NCBI GenBank assembly: GCA_002791545.1
Contig: PFXG01000069.1
Location: forward strand, 1 to 36,499
Length of the DNA: 36,499 nt
Reading direction: 5' to 3'
Source: Zetaproteobacteria bacterium CG_4_9_14_3_um_filter_49_83
GTDB lineage: Bacteria; Pseudomonadota; Zetaproteobacteria; Mariprofundales; Mariprofundaceae
Shown: positions 23,644 through 32,651 of the stretch, piece after piece
Position numbering within the stretch: position 1 is the first letter of the stretch
Layout: each line of letters begins with the position of its first letter
Notes under the pieces: model-generated
What the model was told of the DNA's origin: nothing
Seen by the model: the letters and a program-made list of their open reading frames with translations, nothing else
Database searches by the model: none
Translations under genes and position numbers: made by a program

Positions 23644-23999
23644 GGCACCGGAACTTCACGGTAATAAAACAATGTTACTTCAGGCTCACTGGCCGTGCTG
23701 ACCGAAACATTTCGGCGGATAAACAAGCCCAACTCGGTTTTCTCTGTTGTTGCCCGCCAATGGTAAAGCTGCCCCCCCACATCTTCATCCTGACTTAATT
23801 CGTCTGCCGGTGGCTGCGGATTGGCCCGCTCAAGCTCCAGAACATTTCTTGCCACGTCCAGCGCCACGGCATGGTGGCCCAGCGTAAGCTGAGTATCTGA
23901 AGAAACGCCCAGTCGCCCCATCAGCGCCATCAGTGCCACCGAAGCAATACCAAGTGCTACCAGCACCTCAATTAAAGAAAATCCCTGCTGTTGTTTCAT
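23640..23999 (-). CDS. gspI: Type II secretion minor pseudopilin I
   Basis: This 119-residue protein has a very short leader MKQQQG|FSLIEVLVALGIASVALMAL with Glu at +5. The conserved ALDVARNVLELERAN segment and a small C-terminal domain ending in TLFYYRE follow. GspI nucleates the tip complex. The ATG overlaps the gspH stop by ATGA and the gene end overlaps gspJ in the same way. Confidence 0.93.
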   Translation of the reverse strand: MKQQQGFSLIEVLVALGIASVALMALMGRLGVSSDTQLTLGHHAVALDVARNVLELERANPQPPADELSQDEDVGGQLYHWRATTEKTELGLFIRRNVSVSTASEPEVTLFYYREVPVP

Positions 24000-24595
24000 G
24001 GTTCTTGTTTCTCAAGGCGAATACCGCCCGGCCCCGACTGCAAATGGATACGCCTTATCTCTGTCGCATCCGCCGAAGCAATCTCGATGACACCCTGCGT
24101 TACCGATCCATCCGGCCAGAATAGAAAATCAGCCAGTGGCGGCTGCTCAGCTTCCTCACGCTTTTGTGATGCCGCCGTATCATCAAAACTGTTTTGCGCG
24201 TTGTTTTGCGAACGTTTTTCCTGCCATGCCTGATCGATACTCTCAAGCGAACCCGTCATACCATCACTGCCATCGCGTGATGCATTCATAATATTAAAGC
24301 CGGGCGTCATCACATATTCAGAAAGCACGCCAGACATCGCCACCCACTGACCATTGCCGGGCACACGAAAACGCATACGGTCCGGCCAGACACTGCATCG
24401 AACCGGCCTGCCGCTCAGCTGCGCTTCATCCGCAGCCATGCGCAATTGCATATGCAATCGCCTGGCCTCGGAAGACACATCACCACCCAATGACTGGAAA
24501 AAAGAGGGTGCCACCATGGCAGTAATGACCACGATAATCACCAGAACCAGCAGAATTTCGACCAGCGTGAAGCCACGCTGTCGCTGCGTATACAT
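23996..24595 (-). CDS. gspH: Type II secretion minor pseudopilin H
   Basis: This 199-residue protein runs from the ATG at 24595 (MYTQRQRG|FTLVEILLVLVIIVVITAMV). It has the prepilin leader with Glu at +5, the RLHMQLRMAADEAQLSGRPV segment typical of GspH, and a C-terminal EIRRIHLQSGPGGIRLE part. The globular domain carries an unusual charged insertion around 115-150 (RDGSDGM... RSQNNAQNSFDD). The frame is open upstream through gspG but those residues do not fit a leader. An ATG at 24640 is the alternative. No strong ribosome site is seen, so coupling to gspG is likely. Confidence 0.88.
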   Translation of the reverse strand: MYTQRQRGFTLVEILLVLVIIVVITAMVAPSFFQSLGGDVSSEARRLHMQLRMAADEAQLSGRPVRCSVWPDRMRFRVPGNGQWVAMSGVLSEYVMTPGFNIMNASRDGSDGMTGSLESIDQAWQEKRSQNNAQNSFDDTAASQKREEAEQPPLADFLFWPDGSVTQGVIEIASADATEIRRIHLQSGPGGIRLEKQEP

Positions 24596-24620
24596 CAGCA
24601 GCGTGTCAAACCGGCCCGCA

Positions 24621-25076
24621 TCACTCCCAGTTGCCGACATCCGTATCAAAGCCACTACCACCAGCTTTTCCATCCGCACCATAAGACATAATATCGATAT
24701 CGCCATGTACACCCGGATTCAGATAGACAAACTCACCACCCCAGGCATCTTTGGGTACACTGTCGAGATAGCTTTTGCCGCCTTTACCAGAAGATACCAG
24801 AGCATTGATGCCTTCGCCGGAAGAAGGATAACGACCATATTGTAAACGATACAGCTTCAGCGCCTGCTCAATATTTTTCATCTGCACGCGGGTCGCCTCA
24901 ACTTTGGCCCCTTCTCCCACATCAAAAAATTTTGGGGCCACCATCGCCGCCATCACACCGATAATGATCAACACCACCATGATTTCGAGCAGTGAAAATC
25001 CACGCTCCGATTCACCCTGCATATCTTCACAAGCTTTACTGCGTTCCACCATTCCCTGTTTTTCTCCAGCTATCAT
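24621..25076 (-). CDS. gspG: Type II secretion major pseudopilin G
   Basis: The main pilin of the pseudopilus. The cleavage site ERG|FSLLEIMVVLIIIGVMAAMVAPKFF is followed by ALKLYRLQYGRYPSSGEGINALV, the SYLDSVPKDAWGGEFVYLNPG calcium-loop region and a C-terminal YGADGKAGGSGFDTDVGNW, all diagnostic of GspG. The ATG at 25076 has the best ribosome site (GGAG, 7 bases) and gives 151 residues with a rather long leader of about 26. The ATG at 25022 would give a normal 8-residue leader but has no good site. The frame starts close to the end of the YidD-like gene. Confidence 0.93.
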   Translation of the reverse strand: MIAGEKQGMVERSKACEDMQGESERGFSLLEIMVVLIIIGVMAAMVAPKFFDVGEGAKVEATRVQMKNIEQALKLYRLQYGRYPSSGEGINALVSSGKGGKSYLDSVPKDAWGGEFVYLNPGVHGDIDIMSYGADGKAGGSGFDTDVGNWE

Positions 25077-25102
25077 ATTTCGACTCCAATCATTATTCAC
25101 TC

Positions 25103-25465
25103 TTATGTTCCCAACCAAAAATCGTTACGCGATAACGGATCGATAACCCGTTCCTGACCGTGAATTTTCATCACCGGCCCCAGCTGCACATCATCAGCCT
25201 CGTGAATCAGACGATCAAGCATCAGCCATGAACCAATCAGTAAGCCGTGCTTTTCCAGCGCCTGACCGGCATAGACTGAGCAAACCGGAAACGACGGGCA
25301 ACTGCGTCCATCCATAGGCCCGATCGCATAGCGGTAAAAACTTAGCGCAAACTGCTGTGGCTGTGCAGCGGCAAGCCTCGCCTGAGCGGGCAGCCAGCTT
25401 AACCATAGCAGCATCAACATGCCACTGAACGCTGCCATCAGCAAATATGCCTGCCAGATACGCAT
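25103..25465 (-). CDS. YidD-like membrane protein within the secretion operon
   Basis: This 120-residue protein runs from the ATG at 25465. A hydrophobic segment or signal (about 5-27) is followed by a YidD-like core FYRYAIGPMDGRSCPSFPVCSVYAGQALEKHGLLIGSWLMLDRL (about 43-86). It resembles YidD's Y.Y.ISP..G..CRF.PTCS.YA..A...HG, with both cysteines (56 and 62) kept. YidD is described as a membrane protein insertion efficiency factor. An in-frame extension upstream to 25687 overlaps the neighbouring gene and is not used. It starts 17 bases after the preceding membrane protein gene. Its role in secretion is inference from position. Confidence 0.7.
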   Translation of the reverse strand: MRIWQAYLLMAAFSGMLMLLWLSWLPAQARLAAAQPQQFALSFYRYAIGPMDGRSCPSFPVCSVYAGQALEKHGLLIGSWLMLDRLIHEADDVQLGPVMKIHGQERVIDPLSRNDFWLGT

Positions 25466-25482
25466 GGCGATTTTTCTTTTGC

Positions 25483-26121
25483 TTACCAGGGGACACCCGG
25501 CAATGCTGATGCCTGCCACAACCCCTGCCACCAGAGTGTGTATGCTTCTGAAAAACCCCGTTGTTGCAAAGAAACGGCAGAAAAAACCGTGCCAGACCAC
25601 AACCACATGCTGATCAGGGCAAAAAACACTGTGACCGGACCCATACTGCGCCACAGAGCCCACAGCGTCAGCAGCAACATCGGCCACACCATCAAAGCAG
25701 CGATTGCCGCATCATGCCAGCGCCCCAGCCAGGCATGTCCGGCACCGGGCAATAACGTCGCCAGTATCGCCACCGGCCACTCGGGCTGCTGTAACGGAGC
25801 CTGATGTGCAGCCATATAACCCTGCGCCAAAGCAAGATTCGGATCATGTGCACTGAATTGCATCGATAATGTTGTAAGATGCTGCATGCGCATCGATAAC
25901 AACAGGGCTGCAGCAGACATACGCTGCTTCCAGTGATCCTGCTGCGGCAACACTGCCCCGGCAGCCTGCAGCGCTGTTAAGGCACCGTGCTGATCACCCT
26001 GCGAGGCCAACTGAACAGCCTGATCGTACACCTGCTTTGAGGCCTCATCAGCCTGCGCAGGTAGCGATGCCACCATCATCATGATCAGCAGGATGATACA
26101 AGTAAAAATTTTTCCAGCCAT
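25483..26121 (-). CDS. Unknown exported/membrane protein between gspF and yidD-like gene
   Basis: This 212-residue protein has a signal peptide (about 1-24, ending SLPAQA) and a helical periplasmic repeat-like part (QVYDQAVQLASQGDQHGALTALQAAGAVLP), similar in style to TPR helices. A C-terminal half with two or three membrane helices follows (LLPGAGHAWLGRWHDAAIAALMVWPMLLL, VFFALISMWLWSGTVF). The LPGAGHAWLGR motif resembles the glycine-turn motif of TM2-like proteins. The ATG overlaps the gspF stop by one base (TGATG). I do not recognise a named family. It is likely to work together with the YidD-like neighbour. Confidence 0.62.
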   Translation of the reverse strand: MAGKIFTCIILLIMMMVASLPAQADEASKQVYDQAVQLASQGDQHGALTALQAAGAVLPQQDHWKQRMSAAALLLSMRMQHLTTLSMQFSAHDPNLALAQGYMAAHQAPLQQPEWPVAILATLLPGAGHAWLGRWHDAAIAALMVWPMLLLTLWALWRSMGPVTVFFALISMWLWSGTVFSAVSLQQRGFSEAYTLWWQGLWQASALPGVPW

Positions 26122-27323
26122 CAATGGACCATCGTGTTCATTTCAACAATCGGCATCAGAATCGCCATCGCCATCATACCGACCATAATTGCCATCACCA
26201 GCATCAGAGCCGGCTCTACAATGGTTAATAAGCGCTTCAGATTACGTGATGTTTCCTGATCGAACTGATCAGCGATGCGCAGCAGCATCTGATCCAGTTT
26301 ACCACTTTGTTCACCCACTGAGATCAGACGAACAGCCAGATGCGGCACCACATGCCCCTGCTTCAGTGACTCCGCCAGACTGCCGCCCTCGCGCATGGCC
26401 TCTCTGGCTTGCTCCCCCAATCGCCTGAAGGGAACAGAAGCAAAACTCTGATTGGCAATATGCATGGCTGCCAGCGTCGGCACACCACCGCCAAGCAGCA
26501 TACCAAGCGTGCGGGTGTAGCGGGCGGTTTCAATTTTTGCCAACATACTGGCAATACCGGGAATACGCAGCAGGTTATTATCACGAAGCTCCCGAATCGA
26601 CTCCTTACGTAATGCCATATGTACGGCCAGTGCTGATGCCGCCAGTGCCAGTATCAAGGCAAGGCCATGGGCCCGTAAAAACTCGGATACACTGATGACG
26701 ATGACCGTCAGCGTCGGCAACTCACCACCGGTGCGTTCAAACACAGCAACAATTTGCGGTACAACAAACGTCAGCAGAATAATCATCACCAGAATACCGA
26801 AACTTAAAATGATCGTCGGATACAAAATGGCTGAAAGTAATTCCTGCTTCATTTGCTGGCGCTTGTCGAGCAACTCCGACAATCTCGCCGCAACAGCTTC
26901 CAGCTGACCGGTTTCTTCACCGGCCTCCACCATATTACAGATAATGTCATCCAATCCGATACTGCGCATCGCCCGTGCCAGTGATACACCTTCGACAACC
27001 TGCTGACGCACATCGTGAACGGCTCTGCGACTGCGCTTTTTATCCATGCCTTCAGCCACTGATTCCAGCGCCTCGGTTAATGGCATACCCGCCGCCGTGA
27101 GGGTGGCCAGTTGCTGTAAAAACAGTGTGATATCTGAACTGCTTAAAGCGCCGGCCTGTTCACGCGTAGCTTGTTGAGATTGCTTGGACAGCAATTCAAT
27201 TTTTCGGACAATATAGCCTTGCCGTTTTAATGCCTGTCTGGCTGAACGCTCTGATTCGGCTTCAATTTCGCCTTTTTTCTTGCGACCGGAAGCGTCGATC
27301 ACTTCCCACGAAAACTGACTCAC
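26121..27323 (-). CDS. gspF: Type II secretion inner-membrane platform protein F
   Basis: This 400-residue protein has two repeated cytoplasmic helical domains, each ending in a membrane region. The first holds TLFLQQLATLTAAGMPLTEALESV and the membrane segment LSFGILVMIILLTFVVPQIV; the second holds RYTRTLGMLLGGGVPTLAAM and a C-terminal membrane helix LMLVMAIMVGMMAMAILMPI. These are GspF hallmarks. The N-terminus MSQFSWEVIDASGRKKKGEIEA is also typical. It overlaps gspE by 4 bases (ATGA). Confidence 0.95.
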   Translation of the reverse strand: MSQFSWEVIDASGRKKKGEIEAESERSARQALKRQGYIVRKIELLSKQSQQATREQAGALSSSDITLFLQQLATLTAAGMPLTEALESVAEGMDKKRSRRAVHDVRQQVVEGVSLARAMRSIGLDDIICNMVEAGEETGQLEAVAARLSELLDKRQQMKQELLSAILYPTIILSFGILVMIILLTFVVPQIVAVFERTGGELPTLTVIVISVSEFLRAHGLALILALAASALAVHMALRKESIRELRDNNLLRIPGIASMLAKIETARYTRTLGMLLGGGVPTLAAMHIANQSFASVPFRRLGEQAREAMREGGSLAESLKQGHVVPHLAVRLISVGEQSGKLDQMLLRIADQFDQETSRNLKRLLTIVEPALMLVMAIMVGMMAMAILMPIVEMNTMVH

Positions 27324-28870
27324 GCTTCAATCGCTTCGACATCAGAACGTGTCACACGAAGCACTTCATCGACGGTGGTAATACCTCTGGCCACATGTCG
27401 GGCACCATCGCCACGCAGTGTTTTCATGCCTTCTCGCCGGGAAATCTTACGCATTTGCAACAGGCCTTTGCCTTCATGGATAGCGTTGCGCAGGTTGTCA
27501 GAAACGGTGGCTATTTCATAAATAGCGATTCGGCCGATAAAGCCGGTCTGCATACATTGATCACAACCCACCGCTTCATAAATCTCAGTAACACCGGCAA
27601 ACACATCCGCCGTCACTTCCAGAACTTCAAAGTCTTTGGCATCCGGAACTTTCGCTGCTTTACAATGCGGACACAGTCGGCGAACCAGACGCTGTGCCTG
27701 AACCATCACCAGCGATGATGCAATCAGATACGGCTCCACCCCCATATCCTGTAAGCGGTTAATCGAAGAGAGCGCATCGTTGGTATGCAGAGTTGCAAAC
27801 ACCAGATGGCCGGTCAACGATGCCTGAATGGCAATTTCTGCCGTCTCCAGATCTCGAATTTCACCGATCATCACAATATCCGGGTCCTGACGCAGAATCG
27901 AACGAAGTCCGGCAGCAAATGTGAGACCGATTTTGGGCTGAACCTGCATTTGCCCTACCCCGGTAACCTGATACTCAATCGGATCTTCAATGGTCATCAC
28001 ATTGCGGTTGCTGCGATCCACTTCCATCAAACTGGCATACAGCGTCGTACTTTTACCCGAACCGGTCGGACCGGTTACCAGCACAATGCCATGCGGTGAC
28101 TGAACGACCTGCTGCATTTTTTCAAACTGATCATGGCTCATGCCGAGTTCCTGCAAGGTGAGCATTTTGCTGGATCGATCGAGCAATCGCATCACCACCC
28201 GCTCGCCGAAGGCCGTTGGCAGAATCGACACGCGCACATCAATTTCACGCCCACCGATTTTAACCCTGAAACGTCCATCCTGCGGATGCCGTTTTTCGGC
28301 AATATCCAGCCCCGCCATCACTTTAATTCGACTGGCCATCGCCGCCTGTACGCCTTTGGGCGGGTGTACAATCGAGTGCAACACGCCATCGATACGAAAG
28401 CGAACCAACACTTCCGTTTCAAAGGGTTCAATATGAATATCACTGGCACGGTCTTTCATTGCTTGTGAAACCAGCGTGTTGACCAATCGAATCACCGGCG
28501 CATCGTCTTCAGATTCGAGTAAATCACCGACATCTTCCAGTTCACGTTGCCAGTCATCGGTGTCGGATAAATCCTCCAGCATTTGCTCGGCCGAAGCCGA
28601 TGACATATCAAACACCTGATTTAATGCCATGAGAATGGCTTCACCCGGCACCTTGACCAACTGAACATCACAGCCAAATATGCGACGACAATCGTCGAGT
28701 AACGACCATGGTAATAACTTTCCGGCATCCGAGGCGATAGCAACGGGATTATCCAGACCCTGCATTGGCTTTAAGGGAACAATCGGCCCTTGCCGAAGCA
28801 CCGGCAAGCTGAACAGCAACGTGCGCTCAGCATCAATCAGATCACTGGTTAAGCGCGACAACTCCAGCAT
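27320..28870 (-). CDS. gspE: Type II secretion ATPase E
   Basis: This 516-residue motor ATPase has Walker A GPTGSGKST at 267-275, an Asp box (TIEDPIEY), Walker B (DPDIVMIGEIRD), a His box (HLVFATLHTNDA) and the zinc domain with Cys400, Cys403, Cys436 and Cys439. The N-terminal domain that binds GspL is shorter and acidic around 95-125. All catalytic motifs are present. The ATG overlaps the gspD stop by one base. Confidence 0.96.
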   Translation of the reverse strand: MLELSRLTSDLIDAERTLLFSLPVLRQGPIVPLKPMQGLDNPVAIASDAGKLLPWSLLDDCRRIFGCDVQLVKVPGEAILMALNQVFDMSSASAEQMLEDLSDTDDWQRELEDVGDLLESEDDAPVIRLVNTLVSQAMKDRASDIHIEPFETEVLVRFRIDGVLHSIVHPPKGVQAAMASRIKVMAGLDIAEKRHPQDGRFRVKIGGREIDVRVSILPTAFGERVVMRLLDRSSKMLTLQELGMSHDQFEKMQQVVQSPHGIVLVTGPTGSGKSTTLYASLMEVDRSNRNVMTIEDPIEYQVTGVGQMQVQPKIGLTFAAGLRSILRQDPDIVMIGEIRDLETAEIAIQASLTGHLVFATLHTNDALSSINRLQDMGVEPYLIASSLVMVQAQRLVRRLCPHCKAAKVPDAKDFEVLEVTADVFAGVTEIYEAVGCDQCMQTGFIGRIAIYEIATVSDNLRNAIHEGKGLLQMRKISRREGMKTLRGDGARHVARGITTVDEVLRVTRSDVEAIEA

Positions 28871-30816
28871 CAGTTTACATTTCCGGTATCAACTTCCGGC
28901 TGTATGGCAGGCGTCATACCTTTGGGTAACTCCTTCTTTTCCTGAGGGAACAGAATCGTACCACCTTCAACCGGCTCCTCGTAAAGTCCTTTGATATCCT
29001 GATATTTTTGATTGGTAATCGATTGAATCTGATCGGCATTTTTGATGATATGCGGTTTTAAAAACACCATCAGATTGGTTTTCCGGCCCTGATTTTCAGT
29101 GAATTTAAACGGCTCACCGATAATCGGCAAGGCGCCGATACAAGGTACGCGTTGAACACTGGCTGTTTTATCATCACGGATCAGGCCACCCAACACAATC
29201 ATCTGCGAATTATTGGCCAGCACCACCGTTTTAATTGAACGTTTATTGGTAATCAAATCCGTACCCTGCACACCGGCATTGGTATCCAGACTGGATATTT
29301 CCTGGTACAGCTCCAGGCGAACCGTATCGCCTTCTGAGATTTGCGGTTTCACGCGTAACGTCAGACCAATATCCTGACGCTGAATCGTCTGGAACGGATT
29401 AGCCGTGCCACCGGTAGTTACGTTCTGACCGGTCAGGAACGGTACATTCTGACCAACGATGATTTCTGCCTCTTCGTTATCCATTGTCAGCAAGTTCGGC
29501 GTTGAAAGCACATTCGTATCCGCCTTGGTCTGTAAAGCTCGCGCCAGTGCGCCGATATTCACAAAGGTATTACCACCAAAATTAACCGTACCATCGATAA
29601 TACCAACCGCCATACCATTACCGGCAGCAAACGGATTGGCTGCAACAGCATTGATATTCACACCGCCCTGCGGTGTAAAGGAGGTACCTCCAAAAGCCTG
29701 ACGACCAGCATTATTGGGGTTGCCCAGACCTCGCCACTCAATACCGAACTGCTCAGTGGTATTGGCAGATATTTCAACAATCAGTGCTTCAACCAGCACC
29801 TGTCTGCGCCTAACATCAAGCTTATCAACAATATGATTGACCGATGAGATATCCGAAGGATCAGCTGTAATCAATAATGCATTGGTTGTTGCTTCCGCAA
29901 CCACTTTCACATCACCTGCAAAAAGAGGTCTGGACGTGACCTGGCCTGCTGCACCGATTTGTCCGCCGACCAATTCATTCACCACTTTGGCTACATCGAC
30001 AGCATTGGCGAATTTCAGATAACGGACCTGCAAACGGCCACTGTCTGACTCCGGTGCAATATCAAGTTTTTCAACCAGAGAAGAAACTTCATTAATCTGC
30101 TGAGGATCAGCCACTACCACCAGAATATTCCCCGGCTGGTGTGCAATAGCCTGCATGGAATTCGGTGAATTGGGTGCTGCCGGATAGAGCTTGGCTAAAG
30201 TAGCAGCCAATTTATCCGCCGATGCATGTTTCAACGGGTACATTTTTACGCCCACGGCATCCTTGCGATCAAGCAAAGCAAGAATACGTTGAATTCGATG
30301 AATATTACTGGCCGCATCGGTCATCAACAGCATATTTCCACGCGGATAGGCAACCAGATGGCTATTGGGAGAAATCAACGGGCGAATCAAAGCCACCAGT
30401 TGCTGAGCATCGGCAAATTCCAGCCTCAGTACCTGCGTCACCATTTCATCGCTTTCATTTTTACTGTTATTTTTCATTAAAGGAATAGCTTTTTGTTTGC
30501 TTTCCGCCATGGGCACGATCTTGGTAACTGCACCGCTTTCCACGGTAGAAAACCCGTTTACATCCAGAACAGATAAAAACACGTTATAAGCTTCTTCCTG
30601 ATCCATCGCCACGGGTGAAATAATTGTCACATTACCCTTGACGCGATTATCCACCAAAAAGTTTTTACCTGAAAAACCCGCAACAAATTCAATAAATGCA
30701 CGAATATCCGCATTTTTAAAATTCATAGTGACTTCACCGGCATACGCTTGCACAGAAGCAAGCATGGCAAAGGCCAGCACAAGTATTTTTGAAAACCTGA
30801 AACTTTGAGCAATCAT
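28870..30816 (-). CDS. gspD: Type II secretion secretin D
   Basis: This 648-residue outer-membrane secretin has a signal peptide (about 1-26, ending AYA). The N0 domain (VTMNFKNADIRAFIEFVAGFSGKNFLVD) is followed by N1-N3 domains with repeated KMYPLKHASADKLAATL and VRYLKFANAVDVAKVV. The secretin core comes next (VLVEALIVEISANTTEQFGIEW, SAPNLLTMDNEEAEIIVGQNVPF-like segment, VLGGLIRDD), then a C-terminal tail. A small Gly/Asn-rich insertion lies around 365-410. It forms the exit channel. It follows gspC by 45 bases. Confidence 0.95.
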   Translation of the reverse strand: MIAQSFRFSKILVLAFAMLASVQAYAGEVTMNFKNADIRAFIEFVAGFSGKNFLVDNRVKGNVTIISPVAMDQEEAYNVFLSVLDVNGFSTVESGAVTKIVPMAESKQKAIPLMKNNSKNESDEMVTQVLRLEFADAQQLVALIRPLISPNSHLVAYPRGNMLLMTDAASNIHRIQRILALLDRKDAVGVKMYPLKHASADKLAATLAKLYPAAPNSPNSMQAIAHQPGNILVVVADPQQINEVSSLVEKLDIAPESDSGRLQVRYLKFANAVDVAKVVNELVGGQIGAAGQVTSRPLFAGDVKVVAEATTNALLITADPSDISSVNHIVDKLDVRRRQVLVEALIVEISANTTEQFGIEWRGLGNPNNAGRQAFGGTSFTPQGGVNINAVAANPFAAGNGMAVGIIDGTVNFGGNTFVNIGALARALQTKADTNVLSTPNLLTMDNEEAEIIVGQNVPFLTGQNVTTGGTANPFQTIQRQDIGLTLRVKPQISEGDTVRLELYQEISSLDTNAGVQGTDLITNKRSIKTVVLANNSQMIVLGGLIRDDKTASVQRVPCIGALPIIGEPFKFTENQGRKTNLMVFLKPHIIKNADQIQSITNQKYQDIKGLYEEPVEGGTILFPQEKKELPKGMTPAIQPEVDTGNVN

Positions 30817-30861
30817 CGAAACTCCATGGGCAATACCGGATACAAGCTGATTTCTATCATC

Positions 30862-31719
30862 CTACTGAATGTCATAATTAATTTCTCTAACCTGGCCCGC
30901 GCGTTCCAGCTCAAGGGATATAGATGTCGCATTTTGCAATGCCTGATACATCTGCATCGCCTGCTGCGCACTGACAATTTCTTCACCGTTCACTTTTTTG
31001 ATCACATCACCATTTTGCAAGCCAATCTGCTCATACAATGAAGCCGGTACGATGTCAGTAATAATAAAGCCATTGGCCTTTCCATTTGAGAAATTAGGGA
31101 TAACGCGAGCTTGTGACAATAGCGATGAAAAATTTCTTAATTGACCCTGTAAATGATTGCGATCGACGCTCTGGTGCCTGCTTGCTGCATTTTGCTCTAC
31201 GGCAGACAACGGCGGACTTACCGGAGCAGGAGTAGACACCAGTTTAGCATTGGCATCCATTTCAATACGCTCCGGATTGCCGTGATTCATCACAACAATG
31301 GCATCGGCAAAAACTTCAGCCAGGGTGATCTCCGGCTTGATTTCATCGCCCTGAAACAATACCTGCTGATCCGATTTTCCATCAAGAATCACAATGGCGG
31401 CAGATCGATCACCAGCGACAACCGTCCCCAACAATTTCAGATTAATCCGGCTTATGGCGACCGGTTGCGGTTTTGCTTGAACCACGGGTTTTGGAACAGC
31501 TTGAACGACTTCTTTTTTGAACTCTCCAAACAATGGAATTGTTGCCATCGTCACGACATCCAGCACTTCCTTCGACTCAACACCAACAGGCAAAACCAGC
31601 CGGGTTTCCAGGCTGGTTTCCGGAACCAACCATACAGAAACCATCCATGCCATCAAACCTACCAGAGCAACTTCGGCTACCGCTGGCAGTCGATGTTCCC
31701 ACTGCTGTAATATTACCAT
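30862..31719 (-). CDS. gspC: Type II secretion protein C (inner-membrane connector)
   Basis: This 285-residue protein starts at the ATG 31719, which lies inside the end of the upstream barrel gene. It has one membrane segment (about 13-32), a Pro-rich linker, the homology region (about 88-158; INLKLLGTVVAGDRSAAIVILDGKSDQQVLFQGDEI) that binds secretin N0, and a C-terminal PDZ domain (about 216-283; GFIITDIVPASLYEQIGLQNGDVIKKVNGEEI). The PDZ end is the variant also called XcpP-like. An upstream in-frame start would add 11 residues. Confidence 0.92.
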   Translation of the reverse strand: MVILQQWEHRLPAVAEVALVGLMAWMVSVWLVPETSLETRLVLPVGVESKEVLDVVTMATIPLFGEFKKEVVQAVPKPVVQAKPQPVAISRINLKLLGTVVAGDRSAAIVILDGKSDQQVLFQGDEIKPEITLAEVFADAIVVMNHGNPERIEMDANAKLVSTPAPVSPPLSAVEQNAASRHQSVDRNHLQGQLRNFSSLLSQARVIPNFSNGKANGFIITDIVPASLYEQIGLQNGDVIKKVNGEEIVSAQQAMQMYQALQNATSISLELERAGQVREINYDIQ

Positions 31720-32570
31720 GTATACGATAAGTTCAGTGACAGCGCCTGCCATGTATTCTTAGGCCACAAATACGAAAGAGTCGTAGCACCATTGCTTTGC
31801 TGCAACATCTCATTACCCAGTTGACGATACTGATAGCCAAGTGAGGCAGTCCAGTTTTCCAACCCGGTCTGTTCAGCTATATCCCATGATACTTTTGCAC
31901 CCACACGGTAACCGGAATAAGTACCCCAAACCACTCCCGGCGAATTACTATTGGTCGTCCGAACCGATATGGGCAGACCAACATCCAACGATGTATTTAT
32001 ATGCTCAGCAACATCTGCCTGAAAGTCCAAACCAGCCCAGACGACTTGAACCGTCTCCTGAATCGGCTCACCGTAGATAGCTGTTGGAGTACCATTTACC
32101 ACAAAGTGCTGCCGCTCCTGAATATGCTGCAAATAAGAAATCCATAAGCCCGTTCCCCAGCCTTCAAAATCCTTTATCAAAGAAGTTTTCAATTCAGATT
32201 CAAAAGCCCGAAAATCATTAGTCTGAACATTTCCACTATAGGTCCAGCTTTCACTGGCTTGATAGGCAGGCAGAATAAACGTCCAGCTACTGTTTAAATG
32301 TAAACCATTACCAATTTGGATATCACTACCCAAATCAAGCCCCATCGACACACCTGAAACTTTCGAACTTAACGGTGTGCTCGCAGGCATAGCTGAACGA
32401 AAACCGGATGACTCCTGATATTGCCACCACACCGGCGCAAAACCAACGGAAAGCCCTTCAGCCTGTACTGCATGCGGCTTTACCATAACGATACTGCCTG
32501 CCAGAACAAAAAAAGCGAACGCATACGTAACGATGAATCTTTCAAATTTCCCAGTGAATGTTTTTAGCAT
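31713..32570 (-). CDS. Outer-membrane beta-barrel protein leading the secretion operon
   Basis: This 285-residue protein has a signal peptide (about 1-36, ending AVQA) and a mature part rich in alternating hydrophobic/aromatic strands, ending in the C-terminal signature LSLNLSYTW expected of outer-membrane barrels. Strand-like repeats include GLDLGSDIQIG, LHLNSSWTFIL, GLWISYLQHI, AGLDFQADVAE and VGAKVSWDIAE. I do not recognise a named family. The ATG at 32570 follows a GGAGAGGTGG site; the 45 bases upstream are unlikely to be coding. Its stop overlaps the gspC start by 7 bases, so it is likely translated together with gspC. Possible roles as a partner or substrate of secretion are inference. 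Confidence 0.65.
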   Translation of the reverse strand: MLKTFTGKFERFIVTYAFAFFVLAGSIVMVKPHAVQAEGLSVGFAPVWWQYQESSGFRSAMPASTPLSSKVSGVSMGLDLGSDIQIGNGLHLNSSWTFILPAYQASESWTYSGNVQTNDFRAFESELKTSLIKDFEGWGTGLWISYLQHIQERQHFVVNGTPTAIYGEPIQETVQVVWAGLDFQADVAEHINTSLDVGLPISVRTTNSNSPGVVWGTYSGYRVGAKVSWDIAEQTGLENWTASLGYQYRQLGNEMLQQSNGATTLSYLWPKNTWQALSLNLSYTW

Positions 32571-32599
32571 AGAGCCACCTCTCCAATCAACGTATCCAA

Positions 32600-32629
32600 A
32601 TTTTACATAACGCACTGTATACGTTTCAA
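32600..32629 (-). promoter_or_regulatory. Candidate promoter of the barrel gene and type II secretion operon
   Basis: On the minus strand TTGAAA (32624-32629) and TAAAAT (32600-32605) are separated by 18 bases and lie about 30 bases before the ATG at 32570, giving a short leader that contains the strong ribosome site. It stands in the 81-base gap after leuD. The match to the sigma-70 consensus is moderate. No terminator for leuCD is visible in the gap. Confidence 0.4.
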
Positions 32630-32651
32630 CTGTATGTGCAAAACATCCTAT

